Shown here: positions 7,081 to 16,615 of the stretch, piece by piece
Numbering within the stretch: position 1 is the stretch's first letter
How the letters are laid out: every line of letters starts with the position of its first letter
Assembly (NCBI GenBank): GCA_016179875.1
Contig: JACPCH010000031.1
Coordinates: 1-44,122, forward strand
Reading direction: 5' to 3'
Source of the DNA: Candidatus Rokuibacteriota bacterium
GTDB lineage: Bacteria > Methylomirabilota > Methylomirabilia > Rokubacteriales > CSP1-6
Length of the DNA: 44,122 nt
Translations under genes and position numbers: made by a program
Notes under the pieces: model-generated
Told to the model about the DNA's origin: nothing
Database searches by the model: none
Seen by the model: the letters and a program-made list of their open reading frames with translations, nothing else

Positions 7081-8079
7081 ATGTCGGTGCCGGCCCCGGA
7101 CCCCACGCGGCTCCCGCACCGGGCGGCACTCGCCGTGTTCCTCTTCCTGATCGCGCTGCTGCCGCTTGCCGTTCCCAGCCGCTACTACCTGAACGTCATG
7201 ATCTTCGCCGGCATCCACGTGCTCCTCACCGTGGGCCTGAACCTCGTCATGGGCTACGCGGGGCAGGTCTCGCTCGGCCACGCCGGCTTCTACGGCCTCG
7301 GGGCGTACGCCTCCGGCGTGCTCACGGTGAAGTACGGCGTGAACCCCTGGGTGGCCATGGCCGCCGCGCTCGGCCTGAGCCTCCTCGTCGGCCTCGCCAT
7401 CGGCATCCCGTCACTCCACCTCCAGGGCTACTACCTGGGCATGGCGACGCTCGGCTTCGGCATCATCCTCCACATCCTGTTCGTGGAGCTCCTGCCGTTC
7501 ACGGGCGGGCCCTCGGGCCTCGTCGGCATCCCCGAGATCTCCCTGCTCGGCGTCAAGCTCAACACCGACACGCGCTACTACTACCTGGTCTGGGTCGTGG
7601 TCGGTGCCGTTCTCCTCTTCGCCTTCCACCTGGTGGACTCGCGCGTGGGCCGGGCGCTCCGGGCCATCCAGGGCGACGAGACGGCGGCGGCTCTGATGGG
7701 GATCAACACCTGGCTCGCCAAGGTCCGCATCTTCGTCACCGCGGCTGCCTTCGCCTCCGTGGCCGGCAGCCTCTACGCCCACTACGTGACGTTCCTGAGC
7801 CCCGACAGCTTCGGGTTCGGGTTTTCGATCGACCTGATCGTCATGGTGATCGTGGGCGGCACTCGGAGCATCTGGGGCAGCGTGCTCGGCGCCGTGCTCC
7901 TCACGATCCTGCCCGAGTATCTCCGGGGGCTGAAGGACTACGACATTCTCGTGTACGGCGCGGTGGTGATCCTGGTCGTCATGTTCGTCCCGTCCGGGAT
8001 CGCGGGGGCCATCGAGCAGCGCCTCCAGCGCTGGCGTCTCAAGCTGGCGACCCGGGCGCGGGTGGCGGCGGACGCATGA
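7081..8079 (+). CDS. livM: Liv-type ABC importer 1, permease LivM
   Basis: ATG 7081 follows the LivH stop by one base and gives 332 residues. The protein is strongly hydrophobic with about nine to ten predicted membrane segments. Family landmarks are GLNLVMGYAGQVSLGHAGFYGLGAY near the N-terminus (about 49-73) and, in the second half, RALRAIQGDETAAALMGIN, VMVIVGGTRSIWGSVLGA and the closing VMFVPSGIAG. The GGxxxxxGxxxGA loop is where the ATPase subunits bind. It pairs with LivH to form the channel. Its last four bases overlap the LivG start (ATGA), implying coupled translation. Confidence 0.93.
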   Translation: MSVPAPDPTRLPHRAALAVFLFLIALLPLAVPSRYYLNVMIFAGIHVLLTVGLNLVMGYAGQVSLGHAGFYGLGAYASGVLTVKYGVNPWVAMAAALGLSLLVGLAIGIPSLHLQGYYLGMATLGFGIILHILFVELLPFTGGPSGLVGIPEISLLGVKLNTDTRYYYLVWVVVGAVLLFAFHLVDSRVGRALRAIQGDETAAALMGINTWLAKVRIFVTAAAFASVAGSLYAHYVTFLSPDSFGFGFSIDLIVMVIVGGTRSIWGSVLGAVLLTILPEYLRGLKDYDILVYGAVVILVVMFVPSGIAGAIEQRLQRWRLKLATRARVAADA

Positions 8080-8856
8080 AGGCGGGCGGGGGCGGAGCCT
8101 TGCTGGAGGCGCGCGGGCTGGAGAAGTCGTTCGGCGGCCTCCGCGCCGTGAACGGCGTCAGCCTCACGGTCGCGCCGGGGACGATCAAGGCCATCATCGG
8201 CCCGAACGGGGCCGGAAAGACCACGCTCCTGAACCTGATCACGCGGCTCGACGCGCCGAGCGCGGGCGAGATCTGGTTCGACGGTGTCCGCATCGACCGC
8301 CTGCCGCCCCATCGCATCGTCCAGCTCGGCGTCGCTCGCACCTTCCAGAACCTGCGGCTCTTCGGCGACATGAGCGTGCTGGAGAACGTGATGGTCGGGC
8401 GGCACGTCAGGACGCGGACGGAGATGGCGGGCGCGGTGTTGCGGCCGGCGGCGGCCCGCGCGGAGGAGCGCGCGATCTTCGCCGACGCCCTGCGGCTCCT
8501 CCACGACGTGGGGCTCGCCGAGCAGGCCCACGAGGCCGCCGCCAGCCTGCCCTTCGGCAAGCAGCGGCTCCTCGAGATCGCGCGCGCGCTCGCCTCGGAG
8601 CCGCGGCTGCTCCTCCTCGACGAGCCGGCGGCGGGGCTCAACGTCCGGGAGGCGGCGGAGCTCGGGGAGTTCATCCGGCGCATCCGGCTGGCGGGGATCA
8701 CCATCATCCTGGTCGAGCACCACATGGAGCTGGTCATGGAGATCTCCGACGAGATCCTCGTGCTCAACTTCGGCGAGAAGCTGGCCGAGGGGCCCGGCGA
8801 GGAGATCCGCACGCGGCCCGAGGTCATCCAGGCCTATCTCGGCGACGAGGCGGCGA

Positions 8857-8879
<23 letters not shown>
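8076..8879 (+). CDS. livG: Liv-type ABC importer 1, ATPase LivG
   Basis: A 267-residue cytoplasmic ATPase. It has Walker A GPNGAGKTT (about 48-56), the Q-loop stretch ARTFQNLRLF, the signature region LPFGKQRLLEIARAL, Walker B LLLLDEPAAGLN and the switch histidine in VEHHMELVM. The signature reads PFGKQ instead of SGGQQ, a variation often seen in LivG proteins. ATP binding and hydrolysis with LivF drives import. The ATG overlaps the LivM stop, and the 3' end overlaps LivF by 23 bp. Confidence 0.93.
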
Positions 8880-9564
<685 letters not shown>

Positions 9565-9581
9565 GGAGGCGAGGAGGACGG

Positions 9582-10457
9582 ATGAAGCCGGCGCCATTCG
9601 AGTACGTGACCGCGGAGACCACGGAGGCCGCCGTCGCCGCCCTCGAGCGGTTCGAGGGCAACGCCCGCTGCCTGGCGGGCGGCCAGAGCCTGGTGCCGCT
9701 CCTCAACATGCGCCTGCTGCGGCCGGCGGCCGTGATCGACCTGAACCGCCTCTCCGGCCTCGATCACGTAACGGTGGACGACGGTCGGGTCCGCGTGGGC
9801 GCCCTCGTCCGCTACTCGACGCTCGAAACCTCCGCGCTCGTGGCGGAGCGGATCCCGCTCCTGGCCCGCGCGGTGCCGTTCGTGGGCGACCGCCAGATCA
9901 GGAACCGCGGGACGCTGGGCGGCGCCCTCTGCCACGCCGACCCCGCCGGCGAGATGGCTCTCGCCGCGGTGACCCTCGGCGCCTCCCTCCGCGCCGTCGG
10001 CCCGGACGGTGTGCGCGAGGTCCCCGCCGACGACTTCTTCCAGGGCCCGTACACGACGGCCCTCGCGCCGGCCGAGGTGCTCACGGAGGTGGCCTTCCTC
10101 GACGGCAGGGGAGCGGTGGCCGCCGTCGCCGAGCACGCGCGGCGCCACGGCGACTTCGCCATCGTCGCCATCGCCGCGGCCGGCCTCCCCGGCCCCGGCG
10201 ACTCGTGGCGGTGGGTGAGGATCGGCCTCGGTGGTGTCGCCCCGCGTCCGCTCTACGCCGCGCGCGCCTCCGCGCTGCTCGCCGGCACCCGGCTCGAGCC
10301 GAAGGCCGTCCGGGCCGCAGCGGAGGCGTGCCTGGCCGACGCCGATCCCGCGTCGGACATCCGCGCCTCCGCCGAGTACCGGCGCCACCTGATCCCCGTC
10401 TTCGTGGAGCGCGTGCTCGCCGAGTTGCGCGAGCGGCGGCGAGGAGGGACGCGATGA
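9582..10457 (+). CDS. Molybdenum hydroxylase set 1, FAD-binding medium subunit (CoxM-like)
   Basis: A 291-residue subunit of a xanthine-oxidase-family enzyme. The FAD pyrophosphate-binding motifs are visible as CLAGGQSLVPLLNMRLLRP (about 31-49) and RNRGTLGGALCHADPA (about 107-122), followed by the CO_deh_flav_C domain ending in SAEYRRHLIPV. It passes electrons from the iron-sulfur subunit to an acceptor. ATG 9582 has GAGGAGGAC upstream. Its stop overlaps the start of the iron-sulfur subunit (ATGA at 10454), the usual M-S-L order. The sequence resembles the M subunit at 37771 more than the one at 17035. Confidence 0.92.
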   Translation: MKPAPFEYVTAETTEAAVAALERFEGNARCLAGGQSLVPLLNMRLLRPAAVIDLNRLSGLDHVTVDDGRVRVGALVRYSTLETSALVAERIPLLARAVPFVGDRQIRNRGTLGGALCHADPAGEMALAAVTLGASLRAVGPDGVREVPADDFFQGPYTTALAPAEVLTEVAFLDGRGAVAAVAEHARRHGDFAIVAIAAAGLPGPGDSWRWVRIGLGGVAPRPLYAARASALLAGTRLEPKAVRAAAEACLADADPASDIRASAEYRRHLIPVFVERVLAELRERRRGGTR

Positions 10458-10942
10458 GCTCGCGCCACCGGATCCGGGTCACCGTCAACGGGCGGGCCTA
10501 CGAGCGTGACGTGCAGGGGCGGCGGCTCCTGGTGGACTTTCTCCGGCACGACCTCGGCCTCTACGGGACGCACGTCGGCTGCGAGCAGGGCGTGTGCGGC
10601 GCCTGTACGGTCCTCCTCGACGGCCAGGTAGTGAAGTCCTGCCTGATGCTCGCCCCCCAGGCCGACGGCCGCACGCTCACTACCGTGGAGGGCCTGGCGG
10701 GGCGGGGCGAGCTCCACCCCGTACAGGAGGCGTTCCGCGAGGCCCACGGCCTCCAGTGCGGCTACTGCACGCCGGGGTTCCTCCTGAGCGCCGTGGCCCT
10801 GGCCGACCGCGGCGTCGTCCTCGAGGGAAAGAGCCTCCGGGCGGAGCTGGCTGGCAACCTCTGCCGGTGCACGGGCTACCAAAACATCGTCGAGGCCGTC
10901 GAGCGATACCTGCGGCAAACGGTGGGAAGTCGCCGTGGATAA
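10454..10942 (+). CDS. Molybdenum hydroxylase set 1, [2Fe-2S] small subunit (CoxS-like)
   Basis: A 162-residue protein with both iron-sulfur clusters of this family. The plant-ferredoxin-type N-terminal site is [17 protein letters not shown] followed by the fourth cysteine in VKSC. The C-terminal four-helix site is QCGYCTPGF and [13 protein letters not shown]. All eight cysteine ligands are present. It relays electrons from the molybdenum site in the L subunit to FAD in the M subunit. ATG 10454 overlaps the M stop, and the gene's end overlaps the GTG start of the L subunit by 8 bp. Confidence 0.94.
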   Translation: MSSRHRIRVTVNGRAYERDVQGRRLLVDFLRHDLGLYGTHVGCEQGVCGACTVLLDGQVVKSCLMLAPQADGRTLTTVEGLAGRGELHPVQEAFREAHGLQCGYCTPGFLLSAVALADRGVVLEGKSLRAELAGNLCRCTGYQNIVEAVERYLRQTVGSRRG

Positions 10943-13295
10943 GCTCCCCTGGGTCGGCGTGAGCGTGAAGCGCAAAGAGGACGAGCGCCTCCTCCGGGGG
11001 GCGGGACGGTTCCTCGACGACCTCGACGACACCGTCGCCCTTCACGCCGCCATCGGCCGCTGCCCCTATCCCCACGCCCGCATCCGGGGGATCGACCCGG
11101 GCGGCGCTCTCGAAATGGCGGGCGTCGAGGCCGTCCTCCTCGGCCGGGACGTCGTGGCCCGGACCGAGCCCACCAACGTGCTGCGCCCGTTCCCGGGCGC
11201 CGCGACGACCGCGTACTACGCGATGGCCCATCCCGTGGCGCGCTACGAGGGCGAGCCGGTGGTGGCGGTGGCGGCCCGCGACCGCTACGAGGCCGAGGAC
11301 GCGCTGGAGCGGATCGCGATCGACTGGGAGCCGCTCCCGCACGTGGTGGACGCGGAGGAGGCGCTCCGGTCCGGCTCCCCGCTCCTCTTCGACCAGGTCC
11401 CGTCGAACCTCCTGGCCGCCTCCACGGTGAAGGCGGGCGATCCCGACGCCGCCTTCCGGCAGGCCGCCGCGGTGGTGAAGGGGAAGCTCCGCATCAACCG
11501 GGTCACGGGGCTCCCCATCGAGACCCGCGGCCTGCTCGCGCGCTACTCCGACCAGACCCGGACGCTGGAGGTGTGGTCCTCCACCCAGACGCCTCACCTG
11601 GTCCGCGCCCAGCTCGCGCACGTGCTCCGCATGGCCGAGTCCGACATCCGGGTCATCGCGCCCGACGTGGGTGGCGGCTTCGGGATCAAGATGTGCGTCT
11701 ACCCGGAGGACGTCGTCGTCTGCCTCCTCGCCATCGACATCGGGCGGCCGGTGAAGTGGGTGGAGGACCGCGTCGAGCACTTTCGCGGATGCACGCACGC
11801 GCGGGAGGCCGTCCACGAGCTGGAGCTGGCGGGCAGCGCGGACGGGACCCTCACCGCGCTACGGGACCGCTACGTGATCGACGCAGGCGCCTACAACTCG
11901 CCGTTCGGCCCTCCGATGCTGACGAACCTCATGCTCCCCGGGCCCTACCGCCTGCGCGACGGCGAGATCGAGCGCCGCGTCGCCCTCACCAACAAGGTCC
12001 CGGTCGGACCCTACCGGGGCTACGGCCAGCCCGAGTCGAACTTCGTCCGCGAGGTCCTCCTGGACCGGCTGGCCCGCAAGCTCGGCCAGGACCCGGCCGA
12101 CCTTCGACGGAAGAACCTCCTCCGCCCGGACGAGTTGCCGTTCCAGAACCTGACCGGAGCGACCTACGACAGCGGCGACTACGTTCGCTGCCTCGACCTC
12201 GCGCTCTCCCGCGTCGGCTACGACGAGGTCCGCGCGGGCCAGGCGGCGTGGCGGCGGGAGCACCGCTACGTCGGGGTCGGCGTCTCGTGCTACGCCGAGT
12301 TCACCGGCTATCCCTCCTCCGCGTTCCTCGGCCGCACCGGCGCCGGCTTCGGCGCCTACGAGAGCGTGACCATCCGCATGGACCGTGCCGGGCGCGCGGC
12401 GATCTACACGGGCGTCTCCACGTTCGGCCAGGGGATGGAGACGACCTTCGCGCAGGTCTGCGCCTCCTCTCTCGGCCTCGAGCCCGCAGACATCACCATC
12501 TACGGGGGCGACTCGCGGGGCACGCCTTACAGCGTGGGCGGCTTCGCGAGCCGCACGATGATCGCCGGCGCCGGCGCCATCGCCACGGCCACCGGCGAGA
12601 TCCGGGCCAAAATGCTCCGACTCGCCGGGCACCTCCTCGGCGTCGCGCCGGAGCACTTGGAGGTCGCCGCCGGCGTCGTCCGGCGCACCGACGATCCCTC
12701 CGTCCAGCTCTCGATCCGTGAGGTGTCGGAGGCGGCCTTCCTCGGCCACCGTCTCCCGCCCGGGGACGATCCGGGGCTCGAGGCGACCGCGTACCACGAT
12801 CCGCCAGCCTCCGCCTTCGGCTACGGATCGGTGGCCGCGCGCGTCGAGGTCGATCCGCGGAGCGGCGCCTTCGACCTCCAGCGCTACGTCCTCGTCCACG
12901 ACTGCGGAACGCAGGTGAACCCGATGATCGTCGAGGGCCAGATCCACGGCGGGATCGCCCAGGGGCTGGCCGCGGCGCTCTTCGAGGAGCTCCAGTACGA
13001 TCGCGACACCGGCCAGCTCGTGAACGGGACGCTCGTCGATTACTTCGCCCCCAGCGCGGCCGACCTGCCGCGCTTCGAGCTGGACCACCTGGAGACGCCG
13101 GCCCCGGCCACGAGCCTCGGCGTCAAGGGGGTCGGCGAGGGCGGCACCATCGGCGCCGCCGCCGCCGTCGCCAACGCGATCGGCGACGCGCTGGCGCCCT
13201 TCGGCGTCGAACTGGATCGCCTCCCCATCACCGCCGAGTCGGTGTGGCGGGCGCTCGAGGCGGCGCGGAGTCGGCCCGCTGCCGCTGTGAACTGA
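10935..13295 (+). CDS. Molybdenum hydroxylase set 1, catalytic large subunit (CoxL-like)
   Basis: A 786-residue molybdopterin-binding subunit starting at GTG 10935. N-terminal VGVSVKRKEDERLLRGAGRF opens the Ald_Xan_dh_C domain. The molybdopterin loop DVGGGFGIK lies at about 244-252, the active-site loop GPYRGYGQPE at about 357-366, and the catalytic glutamate in GVKGVGEGG at about 735. The CO-dehydrogenase AYxCSFR motif is absent, so this is not a form I CO dehydrogenase. The family hydroxylates heterocycles, aldehydes or activated carbons with water as oxygen source; the substrate here is unknown. A CoxG-like gene follows 19 bp downstream. Confidence 0.93.
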   Translation: MDKLPWVGVSVKRKEDERLLRGAGRFLDDLDDTVALHAAIGRCPYPHARIRGIDPGGALEMAGVEAVLLGRDVVARTEPTNVLRPFPGAATTAYYAMAHPVARYEGEPVVAVAARDRYEAEDALERIAIDWEPLPHVVDAEEALRSGSPLLFDQVPSNLLAASTVKAGDPDAAFRQAAAVVKGKLRINRVTGLPIETRGLLARYSDQTRTLEVWSSTQTPHLVRAQLAHVLRMAESDIRVIAPDVGGGFGIKMCVYPEDVVVCLLAIDIGRPVKWVEDRVEHFRGCTHAREAVHELELAGSADGTLTALRDRYVIDAGAYNSPFGPPMLTNLMLPGPYRLRDGEIERRVALTNKVPVGPYRGYGQPESNFVREVLLDRLARKLGQDPADLRRKNLLRPDELPFQNLTGATYDSGDYVRCLDLALSRVGYDEVRAGQAAWRREHRYVGVGVSCYAEFTGYPSSAFLGRTGAGFGAYESVTIRMDRAGRAAIYTGVSTFGQGMETTFAQVCASSLGLEPADITIYGGDSRGTPYSVGGFASRTMIAGAGAIATATGEIRAKMLRLAGHLLGVAPEHLEVAAGVVRRTDDPSVQLSIREVSEAAFLGHRLPPGDDPGLEATAYHDPPASAFGYGSVAARVEVDPRSGAFDLQRYVLVHDCGTQVNPMIVEGQIHGGIAQGLAAALFEELQYDRDTGQLVNGTLVDYFAPSAADLPRFELDHLETPAPATSLGVKGVGEGGTIGAAAAVANAIGDALAPFGVELDRLPITAESVWRALEAARSRPAAAVN

Positions 13296-13314
13296 GGGAG
13301 GAGACGAACGGCCC

Positions 13315-13770
13315 ATGCAGATCCAGGAGACATTCACGGTGGCGGCGCCGCCGGAGACGGTGTGGACGTTCTTCGAGGACGTCCAGCGCGTGGCGCGCTG
13401 TGTGCCCGGCGTCCAGACGATCGACGTCCTCGGGCCCGACCGCTACCGGGTGGTGGCGTCGCACAAGGTCGGCTTCATCTCGGCCACGTTCGAGCTGACG
13501 ACCGCGGTGGCGGCGAAGGAGCCGGGGAAGTTCATGGAGTTCACGTCCGTCGGCAAGAGCGTCAAGGGCGCGGTCGGCGACCTGCGTTCCCGGGACCGGG
13601 TGGACTTCGAGCCCGCGCCCGGGGGCGGCACCCGGGTGCGGCTCACGTCGGAGGTGGCGGTGGGAGGGATGCTGGGCGCCCTCGGCCACAAGGCCATCAT
13701 CGGCAAGTCGCGCGAGATCACCGAGAAGTTCGCGGAGAGCCTCCGCGCGGCGATCTCGGCCTCGGCATGA
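13315..13770 (+). CDS. coxG: CoxG-like SRPBCC-fold protein
   Basis: A 151-residue protein of the START/SRPBCC superfamily with the CoxG pattern: MQIQETFTVAAPPETVWTFF, then CVPGV at about 28-32, and a long C-terminal helix. In CO-oxidising bacteria CoxG anchors the hydroxylase to the membrane; homologues beside other molybdenum hydroxylases are taken to help assembly or localisation. Here it directly follows the L subunit of set 1, so it probably serves that enzyme. The insertase/maturation genes coxD, coxE and coxF are not in the window. Its last bases overlap the ATG of the CoA-transferase. Confidence 0.88.
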   Translation: MQIQETFTVAAPPETVWTFFEDVQRVARCVPGVQTIDVLGPDRYRVVASHKVGFISATFELTTAVAAKEPGKFMEFTSVGKSVKGAVGDLRSRDRVDFEPAPGGGTRVRLTSEVAVGGMLGALGHKAIIGKSREITEKFAESLRAAISASA

Positions 13771-14966
13771 GCATGGGACTCTTGTCCGGCGTTCGAATCC
13801 TGGATCTGACCTGGGTGCTGGCCGGCCCCTACGCCTCGCTCGTCCTCGCCGACCTGGGTGCCGAGGTGATCAAGGTCGAGTCACCCGAGCGCGGCGACAT
13901 GACCCGCGATCTGGGGCCGAGCCTCGGGCCCCTCTCCGCCCACTTCGCCGCCCTCAACCGGAACAAGCGGAGCGTGGCGCTCGACCTCAAGAGCGAGGCG
14001 GGGCGGCGGGTCTTCTACGACCTGGCCCGGCACGCCGACGCGCTCTTCACGAACTACCGGCCGGGGGTGCTGGAGCGCCTCAAGCTCGACTACGAGCATC
14101 TGAGTGCGGAGGCGCCTTCGATCGTCTACTGTGCGCTGTCCGGATATGGGGCGACCGGGCCCTACCGCGACAAACCCGCCTACGACCTGGTGATCCAGGC
14201 CCTCTCCGGGGGCATGAGCCTCACCGGCGAGCCGGGCGGCCCTCCCGTGCGCAGCGGGATCCCGTTCGGCGATCTCGCGGGGGGCGTCTTCGCCGCGCTC
14301 GGGCTGGTTTCGGCCCTTGTCGGGCGGGCCCGGACGGGACGCGGCGCCTACCTCGACGTCTCGCTGCTCGACGTCCAGATCTCGCTCCTCTCCTACATCG
14401 CCGCCTACTACTGGGCCAACGGGGAGGTGCCGGGGCCGGTCGGCAGCGGCCATCCGACGATCGTGCCCTACGGCGCCTACCGGGCGCGGGACGGCTACCT
14501 GGTGCTGGCCATCTTCGGCGAGAAGTTCTGGCGTGATCTCTGCGAGGCGCTCGACCTCCAGGCCCTGGCGGCCGACCCGCGCTTCGCCACCAACGCCGAT
14601 CGCGTCCGCCATCGCGGCGAGCTCGAGCCCCTGCTCCGCGCCAGGCTGGCCGAGCGCACGACCGCGGAGTGGATCGCGCGCTGCGAGCAGTACGGCATCC
14701 CGGCCGCGCCCGTGAACTCCGTGGACCACGCGCTCGCCGACCTGCAGGCGTGCTCCCGGGGGATGGTGCGCGAGCACGTGCACCCGCTCCTGGGACGCCT
14801 GCGGTTCCTGGGGAACCCGATCAAGACCGCGAACGGCGACGACGACGGAGGGCGCCCGGCGCCGCTCCTCGGCCAGGACACGGCGGAGGTGCTGACGGCG
14901 CTGCTCGGCATGACGCGCGACGAGATCGAGCGGCTCGAGGCGGCGGGCGTCTGCCGCCTCGCGTGA
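13767..14966 (+). CDS. Class III (CaiB/BaiF, Frc family) CoA-transferase
   Basis: A 399-residue enzyme opening LLSGVRILDLTWVLAGPYAS, the family signature. LADLGAEVIKVESPERGD follows, then NRNKRSVALDLKSEAGR. The catalytic aspartate is in IPFGDLAGGVF at residue 169, the same place as Asp169 of formyl-CoA transferase. Such enzymes move CoA between carboxylic acids through an aspartyl-CoA thioester. The start ATG 13767 overlaps the coxG stop. The two-subunit B12 mutase begins 10 bp after its stop, which suggests that it makes the acyl-CoA which the mutase rearranges. The acid is unknown. Confidence 0.92.
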   Translation: MSMGLLSGVRILDLTWVLAGPYASLVLADLGAEVIKVESPERGDMTRDLGPSLGPLSAHFAALNRNKRSVALDLKSEAGRRVFYDLARHADALFTNYRPGVLERLKLDYEHLSAEAPSIVYCALSGYGATGPYRDKPAYDLVIQALSGGMSLTGEPGGPPVRSGIPFGDLAGGVFAALGLVSALVGRARTGRGAYLDVSLLDVQISLLSYIAAYYWANGEVPGPVGSGHPTIVPYGAYRARDGYLVLAIFGEKFWRDLCEALDLQALAADPRFATNADRVRHRGELEPLLRARLAERTTAEWIARCEQYGIPAAPVNSVDHALADLQACSRGMVREHVHPLLGRLRFLGNPIKTANGDDDGGRPAPLLGQDTAEVLTALLGMTRDEIERLEAAGVCRLA

Positions 14967-14976
14967 GGAGGAACCC

Positions 14977-16590
14977 ATGAGCGATCAGGCCCCACCGAAG
15001 CTCTCCTTCGAGTCCGCCTCAGGGATCCCGCTCCGCCCGTCGTACGGGCCCGACGACGTATCCGAGCTCGATCCGGCCCGCGACCTCGGCGAGCCGGGCC
15101 AGTACCCGTTCACGCGGGGGCTCTACCCCACCATGTACCGGGAGCGGCTCTGGACCATGCGGCAGTACGCGGGCTTCGGGGGTCCCGAGGACACCAACGC
15201 CCGCTTCCGCTTCCTCCTCGGCCAGGGGCAGACGGGGCTGAGCCTCGCCTTCGACCTGCCGACGCAACTCGGGTACGACTCCGACGACCCGGAGGTCGAG
15301 GACGAGGTGGGACGGCTCGGCGTCAGCGTCGACACCGTCGAGGACATCGAGGAGATCTTTGCCGGGATCCCGCTCGACCGGGTGAGCACGTCGTTCACGA
15401 TCAACGCGACGGCTGCCCCGATCCTGGCCATGCTGCTCGTCTGCGCCGAGCGCCGAGGCGTCGCCTGGGACCGCGTGCGGGGCACGATCCAGAACGACAT
15501 CCTGAAGGAGTACATCGCGCGGGGGACCCACATCTTTCCCCCGGGCCCGGCCGTCCGCCTCGCCGGCGACACGGTGGCCTTCTGCTGCGAGCAGGCGCCC
15601 AAGGTCTACCCGATCAGCATCAGCGGCGGTCACATGTCGGAGGCCGGCGCCAGCCCCGTCCAGGAGCTCGCCTACACCCTCGCCGACGCCATCGCCTACG
15701 TGGAGGCCCTGGTGGCCCGCGGCGTCGAGGTCGACCGCTTCGCCCCGCGGCTCAGTTTCCTCTTCTGCACCCACCAGGACTTCTTCGAGGAAATCGCCAA
15801 GTACCGGGCGGCCCGGCGCCTGTGGGCGTCCATCATGCGCGAGCGGTTCGGCGCCCGGCTCCCGGAGTCGCTGCACTTCCGGGTGTTCGCCGGCGGCGGG
15901 GGCTCGGACCTCGCGCGGCGCGAGCCCCTCAACAACATCGTCCGGACCACGATGAAGCTCCTGGCCGGCGTGCTGGGCGGCGTCCAGTCGGCGACGGTGA
16001 CGCCCTACGACGAGGCCTTCGCGCTCCCCACCGAGGGCTCACAGCGGATCGCGCTCCGCACCCAGCAGATCATCGCGTACGAGACCGGGGTGCCGACGGT
16101 GGCGGACCCGCTCGGCGGGTCCTACTTCATCGAAGCGCTGACCCGGGACGTCGAGCGTGCCGCGCAGGCGATCATCCGCCAGGTCGACGAGGGCGGCGGG
16201 ATGGTGGCGGCGATCGAGCGCGGCGATCCCCAGCGCGCGATCCTCGATCGCGCGCATCGGACGCAGGCGCGGATCGCCTCGGGCGAGAAGCCCATCGTCG
16301 GCGTGAACTGTTTCGCGGATGAGGGCCAGGCCGACCGGGAGCCGGAACTGCTCCACGGCGCCTCCCCCGAGGTCGTCGCCCGCCAGCGGGAGCGGCTCCA
16401 GACGGTGCGCCGCCGCCGGGACGGCGCGCGGGTGGAGGCGGCCCTCGGGGCGCTCCGCCGGGCGGCCGAGGGGACCGAGAACCTGTTTCCCTTGGTGCTG
16501 GAGGCCGTACGCGCCGAGGCGACGATCGGCGAGATCACGCGGGCCCTCCGGGAGGTCTTCGGTGAGTACAAGGCCGCTCCGGGCCTCTAG
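14977..16590 (+). CDS. Adenosylcobalamin-dependent acyl-CoA mutase, large (substrate-binding) subunit
   Basis: A 537-residue protein of the methylmalonyl-CoA mutase family (MM_CoA_mutase TIM barrel) without the B12-binding domain, which is the next gene. Seen are YPTMYRERLWTMRQYAGFGG (tyrosine 64 aligns with Tyr89 of the Propionibacterium enzyme), TIQNDILKEY, arginine 194 in PPGPAVR, and SISGGHMSEAG with the catalytic histidine 219. Later blocks QSATVTPYDEAFALPTEG and RTQQIIAYETGVP are typical. Two departures are seen. The residue before the catalytic histidine is glycine, not tyrosine. The usual H-x-Q-T-[AS]-G loop is replaced by FAGGGGSDL (304-312). The tyrosine at 64 argues against 2-hydroxyisobutyryl-CoA mutase, which has isoleucine there. 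Substrate: an acyl-CoA, probably not assignable to methylmalonyl-CoA. Confidence 0.9.
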   Translation: MSDQAPPKLSFESASGIPLRPSYGPDDVSELDPARDLGEPGQYPFTRGLYPTMYRERLWTMRQYAGFGGPEDTNARFRFLLGQGQTGLSLAFDLPTQLGYDSDDPEVEDEVGRLGVSVDTVEDIEEIFAGIPLDRVSTSFTINATAAPILAMLLVCAERRGVAWDRVRGTIQNDILKEYIARGTHIFPPGPAVRLAGDTVAFCCEQAPKVYPISISGGHMSEAGASPVQELAYTLADAIAYVEALVARGVEVDRFAPRLSFLFCTHQDFFEEIAKYRAARRLWASIMRERFGARLPESLHFRVFAGGGGSDLARREPLNNIVRTTMKLLAGVLGGVQSATVTPYDEAFALPTEGSQRIALRTQQIIAYETGVPTVADPLGGSYFIEALTRDVERAAQAIIRQVDEGGGMVAAIERGDPQRAILDRAHRTQARIASGEKPIVGVNCFADEGQADREPELLHGASPEVVARQRERLQTVRRRRDGARVEAALGALRRAAEGTENLFPLVLEAVRAEATIGEITRALREVFGEYKAAPGL

Positions 16591-16615
16591 CGGCGGATGT
16601 GATCCGGCCGGGGCC

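Noticed and set aside
4170..7106. Very long open frame on the minus strand (over 970 codons) across the GntR and importer genes
   Set aside because: It is antisense to well-supported genes, its product is low-complexity (D/E/R/H/G-rich) without motifs, and such frames are expected opposite high-GC coding sequence. The same holds for the minus-strand frames across 34523-37564 and 39065-41809.
10935..13295. Set 1 with its CoxG-like neighbour as an aerobic CO dehydrogenase
   Set aside because: The active-site loop is GPYRGYGQPE; the AYxCSFR motif with the copper-ligating cysteine is missing, and coxD/E/F are absent. The other three large subunits also lack the motif.
14977..16590. Mutase as 2-hydroxyisobutyryl-CoA mutase
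   Set aside because: That enzyme has isoleucine at the position of Tyr89 of methylmalonyl-CoA mutase; here the residue is tyrosine (RQYAGF), although the two-gene organisation is similar.
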